Below, one piece after another: positions 34,640 through 43,635 of a stretch of 64,000 nucleotides of DNA. Positions within the stretch are counted from its first letter, which is position 1; each line of letters starts with the position of its first letter. The stretch is from contig CAWJNE010000022.1 of the NCBI GenBank assembly GCA_963844175.1, forward strand, positions 415,119 through 479,118, written 5' to 3'. Under the pieces are notes generated by a model. That model saw nothing but the letters and a program-made list of their open reading frames with translations, ran no database searches and had not been told where the DNA came from. The stretch is from JALZMG01 sp963844175 (GTDB lineage: Bacteria > Actinomycetota > Acidimicrobiia > Acidimicrobiales > Ilumatobacteraceae). The position numbers and the translations under genes are program-made.

Positions 34640-35597
34640 GGTCGCCGGTCAGGGCGCCCGCCACGAGCCGTTCGGACAGCTCCCAGAGCGCCTCGGCGTG
34701 GTCGAGGTCCTGGGCGTACGAGCGCACGCCGCGCTCGAGGGCGCGATCGTCGTTGACCTTCGCGACGCCGCAGTCCTCGAGGTACGCGCCGCCGCGGTGC
34801 AGCACGTCGTCGGTGGTTGCCGCCCACACGGTCGTCGCCGCACCTTGGGGGATCGTCTTCCAGTTGAACGTGCGGCCCTCGGCCTCCAGGTTCTTGCGAA
34901 GCGCGTCGATCGTCTCCGGGGTCATGTGCCGCCCGAGCTCGGTGTGGATCCCACCAGGGTGGACGGAGAAGGCGTGCACGCCGTCAGTGCCGTGGCGGTG
35001 CTCGTAGGCGATGGCGTACAACGCATTAGCCGTCTTCGAGCGGCCGTAGGCGACGAACGGGTCGTACGGCGTGCGCTCGAAGCCGGGATCGTCGAGGTCG
35101 ACGTCGGCGAACGCGTGGCCCCGTGAGCTGAGCGAGATGAGGCGGGACGGGGCGCCGGCGATCAGCGCTGGGGTGAGGAGCGTTCCGAGGAGGAAGTGGC
35201 CCAGGTGGTTGGTGCCGAACTGCAACTCGAACCCGTCGCCGGTGGTTCCCTGCGGGCAGGCCATCAGTCCGGCGTTGTTGATCAGAAGATCGAGGCGATC
35301 GTGTTCCTGCAGGTACTGGTCGGCGAAGGAGCGCACCGAGGCCAGCGACGCCAGGTCGAGGGGGCGGACCTCCAGCTCGGCCGTGTCGCCGACGGTGGCC
35401 CGGATGCGCCCGGCGGCCGCTTCGCCGCGCTCCGGGTCGCGCACGGCCATCACGACCCGCGCCCCGTGGGCGGCGAGCGCCCGGGTCGTCTCCTCGCCGA
35501 GGCCGGTCGACGCCCCGGTCACGACGGCGAGCGTCCCGGAGAGCTCGACGCCCTCGAGCACGTCATCGGTGGTGGAGGAGAACCCGAAGCTGGACAC
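34596..35597 (-). CDS. SDR family oxidoreductase
   Basis: Short-chain dehydrogenase of 333 aa. NAD(P)-binding TGASTGLGEETTRAL, NNAGLMACPQ, catalytic Ser in ISLSSRGHAF and the Tyr-Lys pair YGRSKTANALY are all present, giving the usual catalytic triad. The length and the HPGGIHTELGRHM motif match retinol dehydrogenase-like actinobacterial SDRs. Substrate unknown. The C-terminal 44 bases overlap the end of the convergent zinc-ribbon gene. The long perfect palindrome at 35615-35668 lies 17 bases upstream of its start. Confidence 0.86.
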   Translation of the reverse strand: MSSFGFSSTTDDVLEGVELSGTLAVVTGASTGLGEETTRALAAHGARVVMAVRDPERGEAAAGRIRATVGDTAELEVRPLDLASLASVRSFADQYLQEHDRLDLLINNAGLMACPQGTTGDGFELQFGTNHLGHFLLGTLLTPALIAGAPSRLISLSSRGHAFADVDLDDPGFERTPYDPFVAYGRSKTANALYAIAYEHRHGTDGVHAFSVHPGGIHTELGRHMTPETIDALRKNLEAEGRTFNWKTIPQGAATTVWAATTDDVLHRGGAYLEDCGVAKVNDDRALERGVRSYAQDLDHAEALWELSERLVAGALTGDLSRRSTGTPATRGR

Positions 35598-35614
35598 CGG
35601 GACATCATCGCATC

Positions 35615-35668
35615 CGGTTCTCCTGAGGATCTGGTGTCAGATCTGACACCAGATCCTCAGGAGAACCG
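35615..35668. repeat. 54-base perfect palindrome
   Basis: Two 27-base arms meet with no loop at AGATCT (centre between 35641 and 35642). The left arm starts CGGTTCTCCTGAGG, and the right arm ends CCTCAGGAGAACCG. It sits between the divergent SDR start and tRNA-Pro. It could form a cruciform or serve as a bidirectional terminator or operator. The exact symmetry over 54 bases is far beyond chance and implies active maintenance or a recent origin. Confidence 0.8.
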
Positions 35669-35700
35669 ACGGCTCCCCGCCGCTAGCCTCGGCGCCCACA

Positions 35701-35778
35701 CGGGCTGTGGCGCAGCTTGGTTAGCGCGCTTGACTGGGGGTCAAGAGGTCGGGAGTTCGAATCTCCCCAGCCCGACCA
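35701..35778 (+). tRNA. tRNA-Pro (GGG)
   Basis: Cloverleaf with acceptor CGGGCTG/CAGCCCG, D arm GCGC/GCGC, anticodon arm CTTGA-CTGGGGG-TCAAG with anticodon GGG, T arm GGGAG-TTCGAAT-CTCCC, discriminator A (35775) and encoded CCA (35776-35778). An integrase gene begins within 70 bases of its 3' end, marking this tRNA as the likely attachment site of the downstream element. Confidence 0.95.
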
Positions 35779-35845
35779 CAAAGTACCAGGTCAGAGCCGA
35801 TGTCGCAAGGCAACGGCTCTTCTGCCTTCGAGGCATGTATGCACG

Positions 35846-37015
35846 ATGTATGAAGGCGTGCGTTACCCTGGCGCCGTGGACGCCGTCGAGGTGGGGGAGC
35901 CCGAGGTCCACCGCCAGCGGGGCAAGTGGGTGGTGCGGCAGTCGGGCTACGACCCGGCGACGGGCCGGCGCAAGGTGCGACAGCTCGGGACCTTCATGAC
36001 GAAGCGGGCGGCGATGGAATGCCGCCGTGCCCTCCTCGACGGCCGGGCGGGAACGGAGTCCGAAACCGTCGGGGAGTTCCTCGAGCACGTGTGGATCCCA
36101 TCGAAGCGGGGACGGATCGAGCCATCGACGTTCGATCAGTACCGATGGGCGGTCAATCGCCACATCGTCCCCTTGATCGGCAAGGTCCGGCTGCGCGACC
36201 TCAGCCCCGAGGTCGTCGACCGGTGGGTGACGATGCTGATCGACGACGGCAAGGACGGTCGCCCTCGCCTCGGCGCAACGTCGGCGCGGCTCGTGCGCAA
36301 GGTGCTGTCGATGGCGATGGAGGAAGCCGTGCAGCGAGGTCGACTGGCCCGCAACCCGGTCGTACTGACGCAACCGCCCCGGCGGGATCGGACGCGCCGG
36401 CAGCGGGGCTGGACCCTCGACGACGCCCGCCGTTTCCTGGCCGAGGTCGGCGACGACCGACTTGCGCCAGCGTTCCACGTGGCGCTGGTGGCGGGCCTTC
36501 GGCGCGGTGAGCTGTTGGCAGTGCGCTGGATCGACGTCGACCTCGATGGGCACACGCTGACGGTCCATCAGCAGCTGGCCGTCGAAGGCGGTCGGCCGGT
36601 GCTCAAGCAGCTGAAGACCGAGCAGGCCGATCGCGTCGTCACGTTCGGCCCGTCCACGGCCGCGTTGCTCGTCGAGCATCTTCAGCGGCAGGAGGCCGAG
36701 CGCCGGATGCTTCGTGACGCCTGGCAGGAGAGTGGGCTCGTGTTCACGAACCAGCTCGGAGGATGGATCGAGCCCGCCAACTTCAGCCGGACCATGGACC
36801 GACTCATCGCCGCCGCCGGCGTGCCTCGCATCACCCCGCAGGGACTTCGCCACACCGCGCAATCCGTTGGCCGGGTGGTCGTCGGCGACGACAAGGTGAT
36901 GCAGGAGCGCCTCGGTCACGCCGACATCGGCATCACGATGAACACCTACACGCACACGGTGAGCGCGCAGCACCGCGCGGCAGGTGAGCGCCTCGACGCT
37001 GTGTTCGCGACGTGA
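35846..37015 (+). CDS. Tyrosine recombinase / phage-type integrase
   Basis: Integrase of 389 aa. N-terminal arm-binding part (RQSGYDPATGRRKVRQLGTF), SAM-like core-binding domain (about 75-165: VGEFLEHVWIPSKRGRIEPSTFDQY) and catalytic domain (about 190-389). Catalytic residues: Arg in AGLRRGELLAVRW, the box II Arg in QGLRHTAQSV, and the nucleophile Tyr in LGHADIGITMNTYTH. In box II the usual first histidine (HxLRHT) is glutamine, a change that could reduce activity or be tolerated. ATG 35846 was chosen; a GTG 30 bases later would start at the conserved part. Its stop overlaps the next gene by 4 bases. Confidence 0.9.
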   Translation: MYEGVRYPGAVDAVEVGEPEVHRQRGKWVVRQSGYDPATGRRKVRQLGTFMTKRAAMECRRALLDGRAGTESETVGEFLEHVWIPSKRGRIEPSTFDQYRWAVNRHIVPLIGKVRLRDLSPEVVDRWVTMLIDDGKDGRPRLGATSARLVRKVLSMAMEEAVQRGRLARNPVVLTQPPRRDRTRRQRGWTLDDARRFLAEVGDDRLAPAFHVALVAGLRRGELLAVRWIDVDLDGHTLTVHQQLAVEGGRPVLKQLKTEQADRVVTFGPSTAALLVEHLQRQEAERRMLRDAWQESGLVFTNQLGGWIEPANFSRTMDRLIAAAGVPRITPQGLRHTAQSVGRVVVGDDKVMQERLGHADIGITMNTYTHTVSAQHRAAGERLDAVFAT

Positions 37016-37393
37016 AGTTCGTCGCGCTACGAGGCGAAGAACCGCCCGACGACACGGTCGTCGCCATCCGGGCCGGCGAGCAAGGTCTCGCCGATGAGAC
37101 CGTGCGCCGTACCGCCGAGCGATCACACAGCGAGTTCGGCTTCTACGGCGTCTCGGTCTTCCTGGCGCTCGACATGGACGTCGTCGAGCTGTGCGCTTCC
37201 CCTCGATGCCCTGCGCCGGTACTCCCGGATCCAGGAGTCGATTGCCGGTCAGCTGCGGTCCGCCGGGTTCACGTTGCTGACCACCGACGGCCGGCCCCAC
37301 TTCGACATCGTGCTCGCCGACCTCGAGGACGAGACGCTCCTACGACTCCGCAGGTGCTTCGACACGCCCAGACCGAACCCAGGGCGGTCGTAG
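37012..37393 (+). pseudogene. Conserved hypothetical gene of the mobile element, frameshifted
   Basis: Frame 1 encodes MKFVALRGEEPPDDTVV, then AERSHSEFGFYGVSVFL and LDMDVVELCAS; the coding signal then moves to frame 2 with LDALRRYSRIQESIAG, LRSAGFTLLTTDGRP and HFDIVLADLEDETLLRLRRCF. The shift is near 37195, and the total length is 3n+1, so one extra base explains it. The intact product would be about 127 aa. It starts inside the integrase stop and is followed by another small gene. I do not recognise the function; the pair looks like a conserved two-gene unit of such elements, possibly a toxin-antitoxin pair, but nothing in the sequence proves it. Confidence 0.65.
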
Positions 37394-37402
37394 GCTGAGG
37401 GC

Positions 37403-37666
37403 GTGGCCGTGAACGAGGCGCCATCGTGGGACCTCTGGGTGGACTTCCATCGGGTCGACGCCGCAGGGTTGACCCACGCCAACGTCCGGGACGCCGCTGA
37501 GGGCGTCGACCTTCAGCAGGGTCAGTTCATCCTCGTCGGCGACGCCGACGCCGACGCAGGAGTCGCCCAGGTCGTCGACGTGAGCACCGACGGCGTCGTC
37601 CTGCTGCGCGTCCTGCCCGGACACGCTGATCTGCACCGGCAGCTGCTCCAGCCACGCCCAGCCTGA
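37403..37666 (+). CDS. Small conserved hypothetical protein
   Basis: Protein of 87 aa starting MAVNEAPSWDLWVDFHRVD and containing GLTHANVRDAAEGVDLQQGQFILVGDADAD and a C-terminal VLLRVLPGHADLHRQLL. It starts 9 bases after the frameshifted gene and is probably cotranslated with the integrase operon. Function unknown. It is acidic, soluble and without recognisable motifs. Confidence 0.65.
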   Translation: MAVNEAPSWDLWVDFHRVDAAGLTHANVRDAAEGVDLQQGQFILVGDADADAGVAQVVDVSTDGVVLLRVLPGHADLHRQLLQPRPA

Positions 37667-37689
37667 ACCAGCGCGCACGCGCCGCACGA

Positions 37690-37915
37690 CCTCGCGGGAA
37701 TCTTGTCGGGAACCTTCTCGGGAACCGTGCCGGGAACTGGTCGTCACTGATCCGGGACTTGTCCACAGCCGTCGTCGTTTCGGGCAGTAGTCGCGCCCGT
37801 GGTTGAGGGTTGTCCACAGCGGGCGCCGCTTTGGGGCGTACTTCGGGCACCACTCCGGCGGAAAGTCACAGAACTCTTACCTGAACGGCCGCGTTTCGGG
37901 AAGCTCTCCGGGAAG
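37690..37915. other. Origin-like region: 12-base iterons and DnaA boxes
   Basis: From 37690 to 37740 CGGGAA recurs about every 12 bases four times (CGGGAATCTTGT, CGGGAACCTTCT, CGGGAACCGTGC, CGGGAACTGG). Two more, CGGGAAGCTCTC and CGGGAAGCAG, lie at about 37896-37920. Between them are two exact TTGTCCACA boxes (37759-37767 and 37810-37818), matching the actinobacterial DnaA consensus. The 295 bases between the small hypothetical gene and the excisionase-like gene hold no other gene. Iterons plus DnaA boxes beside integrase and relaxase genes suggest an element replication or transfer origin. Confidence 0.5.
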
Positions 37916-37961
37916 CAGTCCTGCGCATCGTCGACTCCATCGACTCATCGAGGAGGCCGTC

Positions 37962-38350
37962 GTGTCCGAGCTTCACCCCGTCCGCACGACCGTCGACGAC
38001 AACGACGATCTCTCGTGCCCAACCGGCCGGGTTGACCTGGTCTCGCCGGGCACGGCGGGTCGGACGATTGTTGTGCCGATCGGGCTCGGGGAGCCTCCTT
38101 CTGTTCCGGTGATGGCTGTCTCGACGTTGACGACGGAGATCGACGTGCTGAGGGCGTCGCTGCCGGTGCTGCTGACGATCGAAGAGGCGGCCCAGGTGTT
38201 GCGCATCGGCCGGTCGCTGGCCTACGACCTGGCGCACCGCTACGAGGCGACCGGCGGGCAGGAAGGGCTGCCGGTGTTGCGCGGTGGGCGCTGATCGAGC
38301 GGGTCTTGACGGGGCGGGTTGTGCCGCTCGACGAGTTGCCGGGTCGCTGA
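37962..38350 (+). pseudogene. Excisionase-like helix-turn-helix protein, disrupted
   Basis: From GTG 37962 (with AGGAGG just upstream) the frame encodes a MerR/excisionase-type DNA-binding segment: VLLTIEEAAQVLRIGRSLAYDL. It stops at 38294 after LPVLRGGR. In another frame the natural C-terminal end RWALIERVLTGRVVPLDELPGR continues to 38350. Comparison with the usual wing (a conserved GRxLRVPxxAL stretch) shows a short internal deletion of about 20-25 bases at about 38285, which also changes the frame. The gene is probably non-functional, so the element may be unable to excise by itself. Confidence 0.6.
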
Positions 38351-38352
38351 CC

Positions 38353-38772
38353 GTGTCGCGCGCTCGCGCAGTTCGTTCGGATCAGGTGGCCGCCGCGTCG
38401 TCGATGGCCGAGGTTCGTCGCCTGATCGGCCCGGTGGCGTGGTGCGTCCTCGAGGTGCTCGTCGCCGCTGCTGACCCCGCGTCGCCCGATGGGTGCGCGG
38501 TGGGGGCGTCGGTGCGGTCGAGCGCTGCCGAGTTGGGCGTCAGCAAGAACACCGCTGCTCGCGCCGTGGTCGTGCTGCGCCGGGCCGGTCTGCTTCGTAC
38601 GCAACGCCAACCGCGTGCCAACGGTCGCTTCGGTCCCGGCCAGTACGTGCTGATCACCCCGAACGTGGACCCGGCGACGTCGTCGTCAACCACGACGGCC
38701 GAGGGTGACCCGATGCACTCGTCCGTCAGCACGACGGCTCCGCGGCAGCTGTCGCTGCTCCCGAACCACTGA
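38353..38772 (+). CDS. Winged helix-turn-helix protein of the mobile element
   Basis: Protein of 139 aa with a wHTH core (AWCVLEVLVAAADP, VRSSAAELGVSKNTAARAVVVLRRAGLLRTQRQ) resembling GntR/MarR-type readers found next to relaxases in actinobacterial elements. The C-terminal tail is Ser/Thr-rich (about 105-139). The GTG at 38353 begins the conserved region. It follows the broken excisionase gene by 2 bases and precedes the relaxase by 90 bases, so it is likely a regulator of transfer genes. Confidence 0.7.
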   Translation: MSRARAVRSDQVAAASSMAEVRRLIGPVAWCVLEVLVAAADPASPDGCAVGASVRSSAAELGVSKNTAARAVVVLRRAGLLRTQRQPRANGRFGPGQYVLITPNVDPATSSSTTTAEGDPMHSSVSTTAPRQLSLLPNH

Positions 38773-38862
38773 GGCGACCGTGTCCCAGCAACGAACCCTG
38801 ACCACCACAGTGACCGGATCGAGCAGACAGGTGCACGGCGGCGCAGGGTGGGGTGTGGGTCG

Positions 38863-41800
38863 ATGCTGCGGCTGAGGACGATCAACGCCTCGTCGGCGTC
38901 GTCGGCGGCGGCGTACTTCGCCAAGTACCTGGCCGAGGCACCGGGGGAGCAGCCGGGCGTGTGGACCGGTGGGCAGGCCGCCGCGCTCGGTCTGGCGGGC
39001 ACCGTGACGGTTGCCGATTTGGAGTTGTTGCTTTCGGGCCGTGATCCGGTGTCGGGGGTGCGCTTGGGTCGTGAGTTCGTCGATGTGGTCAAGCGCAACG
39101 GTGAGCTGAAGCGGGCGGTGGCCGGCTTCGAGGCGACGTTCTCGGCCCCCAAGGCGTTGTCGGTGTGGTGGGGACTGACCGGCGACGACCGGCTGCTTGA
39201 CGCTCACGATGTCGCCGTTGGCGCCGTGTTGGAGCACGTCGAGCGTTACGCCGCGACGACGCGGGTGCAGGTGGACGGGCGGATGACGTTCCCGGACTCC
39301 GGTGGGTTGGTGATGGCGTCGTTCCGTCAGACCACCTCGCGTCTCGACGATCCGCAGGTCCATACCCATGCGGTGATCTCGTCGAGGTGCAGACGCCCGA
39401 TGGCCGGTGGTGGGCGCTTGACGGCCAGTACGTGAAGCGGCATCAGCGGATGTTGGGTGGTCTGTATCAGTCGGTGTTGCGCTCCGAGTTGACGGCCCGC
39501 TTCGGGGTGGCCTGGGGGCCGGTGGTGAACGGGCAGGCGGAGATCGCCGGCGTCCCCGCCGAGCTGCTGGAGCGGTTCTCCAAGCGTTCGAAGGTGATCG
39601 ACCGGGCGATGGCGGTGAAGGTGGCCGAGTTCCGCCAGCGGGAGGGTCGGGACCCGTCGGACTACGAGCACTCGGCGCTCGAGCGCGAAGCCTCGGCGGA
39701 CACGCGCAAGCGCAAGTCGGGTAACGGTGTCGCCGATCTGACGGCACGGTGGCAGGCGGAGGCCGCCGAAGTCGGTTGGGACGCGGACTCGTTGACGGCG
39801 GCGATCGAGGACGCCGGCCGCGACGCTGCGTTGCCTATTCCGGATGGCGTGACGGTCGCCGAGGTGGTCGAGGCGGTGTCGGCGATGCGGTCGTCGTGGT
39901 GCCGTGCCGACGTTCTGCGCACGTTGTGTGACGAGCTGGCGACCGTGTCGCAGATGCCGGGACACCGCTGGCGGAACATGCTCGAACGATCCGCCGATCA
40001 GGTCCTGGCGCGCTGCGTCGATCTCGACCCACCCAACCCGGTCAGGCGCCGGGAATCGGACGGTCGCTCGTTGTGGGTCCAGCCCACGGCTCGCCGGTTC
40101 ACCTCCGAGGGCGTGCTCGCCGAAGAGGAGTACGTCCTGACCTGGGCGATGGCCGCCCAAGACGCCGAGCCGTCACCGTCGACCACCGTCAACCGCCACG
40201 ACTTGGACGTGCTGCAGGCCGCCGCTGCCGCCGCCGTCGCCGGTGAAGACCGGCTGGTCTTGGTAGTTGGGCCGGCCGGTGCCGGCAAGACCCGCATGCT
40301 CACCCACGCCGCCGTCGACCTGCACGGCGGCTTTCGTGACGTGTTCGGGCTCGCTCCGACGGCGAAGGCGGCCCGCGTCCTCGAACGCGACACCGGCGTC
40401 AACGCCGACACCGTCGCCAAGCTCCTCCACGAATGGCAACGCCCCGACCGGCCACCCGACCCGCTGTACCGGCTGCCGGCCGACGCGACGGTGATCGTCG
40501 ACGAAGCCGGCGCCATCTCCACACCCGCCCTGCATCAGCTGGTCCAGCTCGCCGAACATGAGCGGTGGCGGCTCGTGCTGGTCGGCGATCACCGCCAACT
40601 GCAGGCGGTCGGGCGGGGCGGCCTGTTCGCCGAGCTCGGCTTCAACGGCCGGGTCGAGCACCTCGAACACCTCCACCGGTTCCGACACGACTGGGAGGCT
40701 GATGCGTCGCTCCAGCTGCGATCCGGTGACCCGGCCGCACTTGACGCCTACGAGGCCCACGACCGCATCGTCGCCGGCGACCTCGAGGACCACCTCGCCC
40801 GCATGGCGATCACCTGGATCGGCGCCCACCACCACGGAGACACCGTCGCCCTCGTCGCCTCGACCAACGACCACGTCGACCTGATCAACCGCTGCCTGCA
40901 GGTCCTGCGCTGCCGCATCGGCGACCTCGATGAACGCCACGTCACGCAGATCGGCGGTGGCGAGCGGGCCCACGTCGGCGACGTCGTCGCCACCCGCCGC
41001 AACGACCGCACCCTCACCACCAGCACCGGTGATCCGGTCCGCAACCGCGAGACCTGGACCGTCACCGCCCTCGGCGCCGACGGCTCGCTCACCGTCACCC
41101 GCCAACAGGGACACGGCAACGTCGTCCTACCTGTCGACTACGTCCGCCAACACGTCCGGCTCGGCTACGCCGCCACCGAGCACGGCTGGCAGTCCGACAC
41201 CGTCACCGCATCCATCGCCCTCGCCAGCGCCGAAACAACACGACGCGGCCTGTACGTCGCCGCCACCCGCGGTCGAGAGCGGAACACGATCTGCGTCGTC
41301 ACCGCCAGCACCGACGTCACAGAAGCCCGCAACATCCTCGAGGGCGTGCTCGCCGCCGACCGCGACGACATCCCCGCCGTCACCCAACGCCGTACCCTCG
41401 CCGCCATCAACCAACCCCGACCACAGCCGGCGCCGACGCCGCGCTGCCACATCCCCGACTGGTTCCACGCCCTACGACACGAGACGACAACCGCCCTGCG
41501 TCACGCCGAACACGACGCCGCCGCCGACGTCGAACGACAACGGCAGCACGAAGTGCGGCGTGCCGCGCTTCAGCAGGAGCGGGCCACCGTCGCCGCCGAC
41601 TACGCGCCCCACGAAGCCCGGCTCGCCGACGCCCGAGCGATGGTCGGCTACGCCAGATCACGGCTTGATACCGCCCACGAAGACCTGCAGGGTGCCGGCC
41701 TCGGCCACCGACGCACGGCCCGTCACCTCGTCGACACCACCAAAGAACGACTCGACGCCGCCCAAGCCGACCTGCAACGCGCCGAAGCGACCGCCGAACC

Positions 41801-42176
41801 CGTCCGTCAACGCCTCGCCAACCTCGACCGACAACTGCACGACCTCGACCCCAACCGAGCGCTCATCCAGATCCTCGACAACTGGGCCCAACAATCCCAA
41901 CCCCACCACGACCCCGACCAGCTACGCGGGCTCGAGACGGCGCTCAACAGCTGGCAACGCTGGGCCACCGGCCAGCCCATCACCACCGCCGAACTCGACA
42001 ACACGATCCTCACCCTCGAAGACGCCGGCAGCAGTCCCGGCGCGACCGCCTACCGATTGCTCGGCCACGCCGCCCGATCCTGGGCGGCCGACTACGGCAT
42101 CGACCTCTCGCCGGCCGTGCGCCACCTCGAGTCCGAGGCACCGCCCCCAGACTTGTCGCTCGGGATCGAGCTGTAG
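38863..42176 (+). pseudogene. MobF relaxase / TraA-like helicase, frameshifted
   Basis: Predicted conjugative relaxase-helicase of about 1104 aa. The first part in frame 1 has the N-terminal tyrosine region (SAAAYFAKYL), FSAPKALSVWWGL and the metal-binding histidines in DPQVHTHAVIS. At about 39384 the coding frame moves to frame 3 (VQTPDGRWWALDGQYVKRHQRM), where total length is 3n+2, consistent with loss of one base. The helicase half shows Walker A VGPAGAGKTRML, VIVDEAGAI, VGDHRQLQAVGRGG and YVAATRGRERNTI. The C-terminal 300 residues are coiled and Gln/Arg rich. It would nick oriT and unwind the transferred strand. It could still be functional if the shift is a sequencing error. No T4SS or FtsK-type transfer gene is present, so the element is probably mobilizable rather than self-transferring. 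Confidence 0.8.
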
Positions 42177-42751
42177 TGCGATCGCGGTGGCTAGCAGCGC
42201 TACCGAACGCCCGTTCGACCGATGAGGGGCCGTACGGCGCAGTGTTGGCTGAAGGGTCGTGTGTACATGACTACGGTCGGCAGCTCCCACCCAAATCGCG
42301 CCTCGATCCCGTTGCACCTCGTCGTCAATGGGCCATTGGAGGTCGTTCACGAAGCGGCCTCGTACTCGCAGGCGAGGCAACAGAACTGCTCAAGTCAGAA
42401 GTGCGCGCACGGACTGGAAGGTGTGGGGCGATCCGCGACCTTCTGGCGAAGGCGCGGCAGCACGGCGCGCCGATCTACGTTTGAAAGGGGTGTGAGGTCG
42501 CCGTGAGGCGACTGACGAAGCCTTGCTGGCCGTCGGCGGTCAATGGGTCCCACCGCCCGACGTTCTCGACTCATCGAATCCACCGATCGGTTCGTCAGCG
42601 TCTGAGGGTCGAAGAATGCGCCGCTCTTGACCGCCGGATATCGCATCCGCCAGGTGGTGACTTGGATCGCGGCCGCGGACTGACGAACTGGCCCTGCTGT
42701 CAGACCGTCGTCGGGCTGTAGAGCAGATGGCCGAACATCATCACGAACGTG
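42177..42751. other. Gene-poor stretch after the relaxase
   Basis: No complete gene is supported. A plus-strand frame ending near 42484 has a protein-like end (ATELLKSEVRARTG, AKARQHGAPIYV) that could be the C-terminal remnant of a DsrE-like or similar gene, but the upstream part is not convincing. I found no copy of the tRNA-Pro 3' end here, so the right boundary of the element is not located. Confidence 0.4.
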
Positions 42752-43222
42752 CTACGGGCAGCTGACCGTGAATTTGTCCACCCTCAGCTCGCCGTTTGCA
42801 AACGTGAAATGGCTCCGCACCTGGAAGCGGACTTGCTCACCGTTCTCATCCCGGCCGACAACATTGAAGATCGACGTGCTGGTTTCCGAGTTCTGCGTGA
42901 AGGTGTCGGTAAAGCCGTTGCGGTATCGACCCGACGAGCTCGGCGCGGCCGGATCGAGCGGGTCGGACGCGAACGTGCCCGCCTGGTTTCCGGACACCAC
43001 GACATGGCCGTCATCGAACGCCGTGACGTGGAACTTGTCGTGAAACTCGATGGTCACCGCCGCCGGCCCGCCTCCACAGGGCCCGGCGAAGAGAATGACG
43101 TCGGATCCCTTCACAGTCTCCGTAAAGACATCAACAGGCGGTCCGTCGTGTGCCAGCGCTGCGCCTGGAATCGCCATCGCAGCTGTCGCGACGGTCGCAC
43201 CGAACAACGTCCGCGTTCTCAT
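42752..43222 (-). CDS. Secreted protein of unknown function
   Basis: Protein of 156 aa with a clear signal peptide (MRTRTLFGATVATAAMAIPGAALAHD) and a mature beta-rich domain: VTIEFHDKFHVTAFDDGHVVV, GNQAGTFASDP, FTQNSETSTSIFNVVGR and FTFANGELRVDKFTVSCP. A GGAGG site lies upstream of the ATG. There is no close neighbour on the same strand in the functional sense, since the cyclase remnant upstream is broken. Similar small exported proteins occur at 44188, 44581 and 45450, making this a cluster of secreted unknowns. Confidence 0.72.
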   Translation of the reverse strand: MRTRTLFGATVATAAMAIPGAALAHDGPPVDVFTETVKGSDVILFAGPCGGGPAAVTIEFHDKFHVTAFDDGHVVVSGNQAGTFASDPLDPAAPSSSGRYRNGFTDTFTQNSETSTSIFNVVGRDENGEQVRFQVRSHFTFANGELRVDKFTVSCP

Positions 43223-43635
43223 GATCAGCTCCCTCCATAGACCCGCTCCGAGAGCGCGTCCGGATGTACCAATATGCCTCAGATCGCACGTAACCGCAAA
43301 CGAAATGTCACTCGGCCATGTCAGGCGCACCCAGCACGACGTCCACCGTCGCGACGACCTGGGCGCCGAGGCGCTCCAACAGGCGTCCCGCACACGCGGC
43401 GGCGATCCGGACCCGCCAGTCTGCGATGGAATCTGGGCGCGCCCAACTCGGCGCTGATCGTCAGCGCTCGTGCTCGATCCGCTGGACCAAGAGTTGCCTG
43501 CCCTGGTCAGCGGCACGGCGCACTCGCCCCGGGGTTCTCGTCGGCGGACTTGTCGTCCGAAATTCAGAGCCTTCTTGCCGCTGGCGATCGGCGACCGATC
43601 GGCGCGAGCGAGCTGGGCGAGCTGCGGGCTAGCGC

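Noticed and set aside
42177..43000. Search for the right attachment repeat (copy of the tRNA-Pro 3' end)
   Set aside because: No matching sequence was seen by eye after the relaxase, so no attR is reported.
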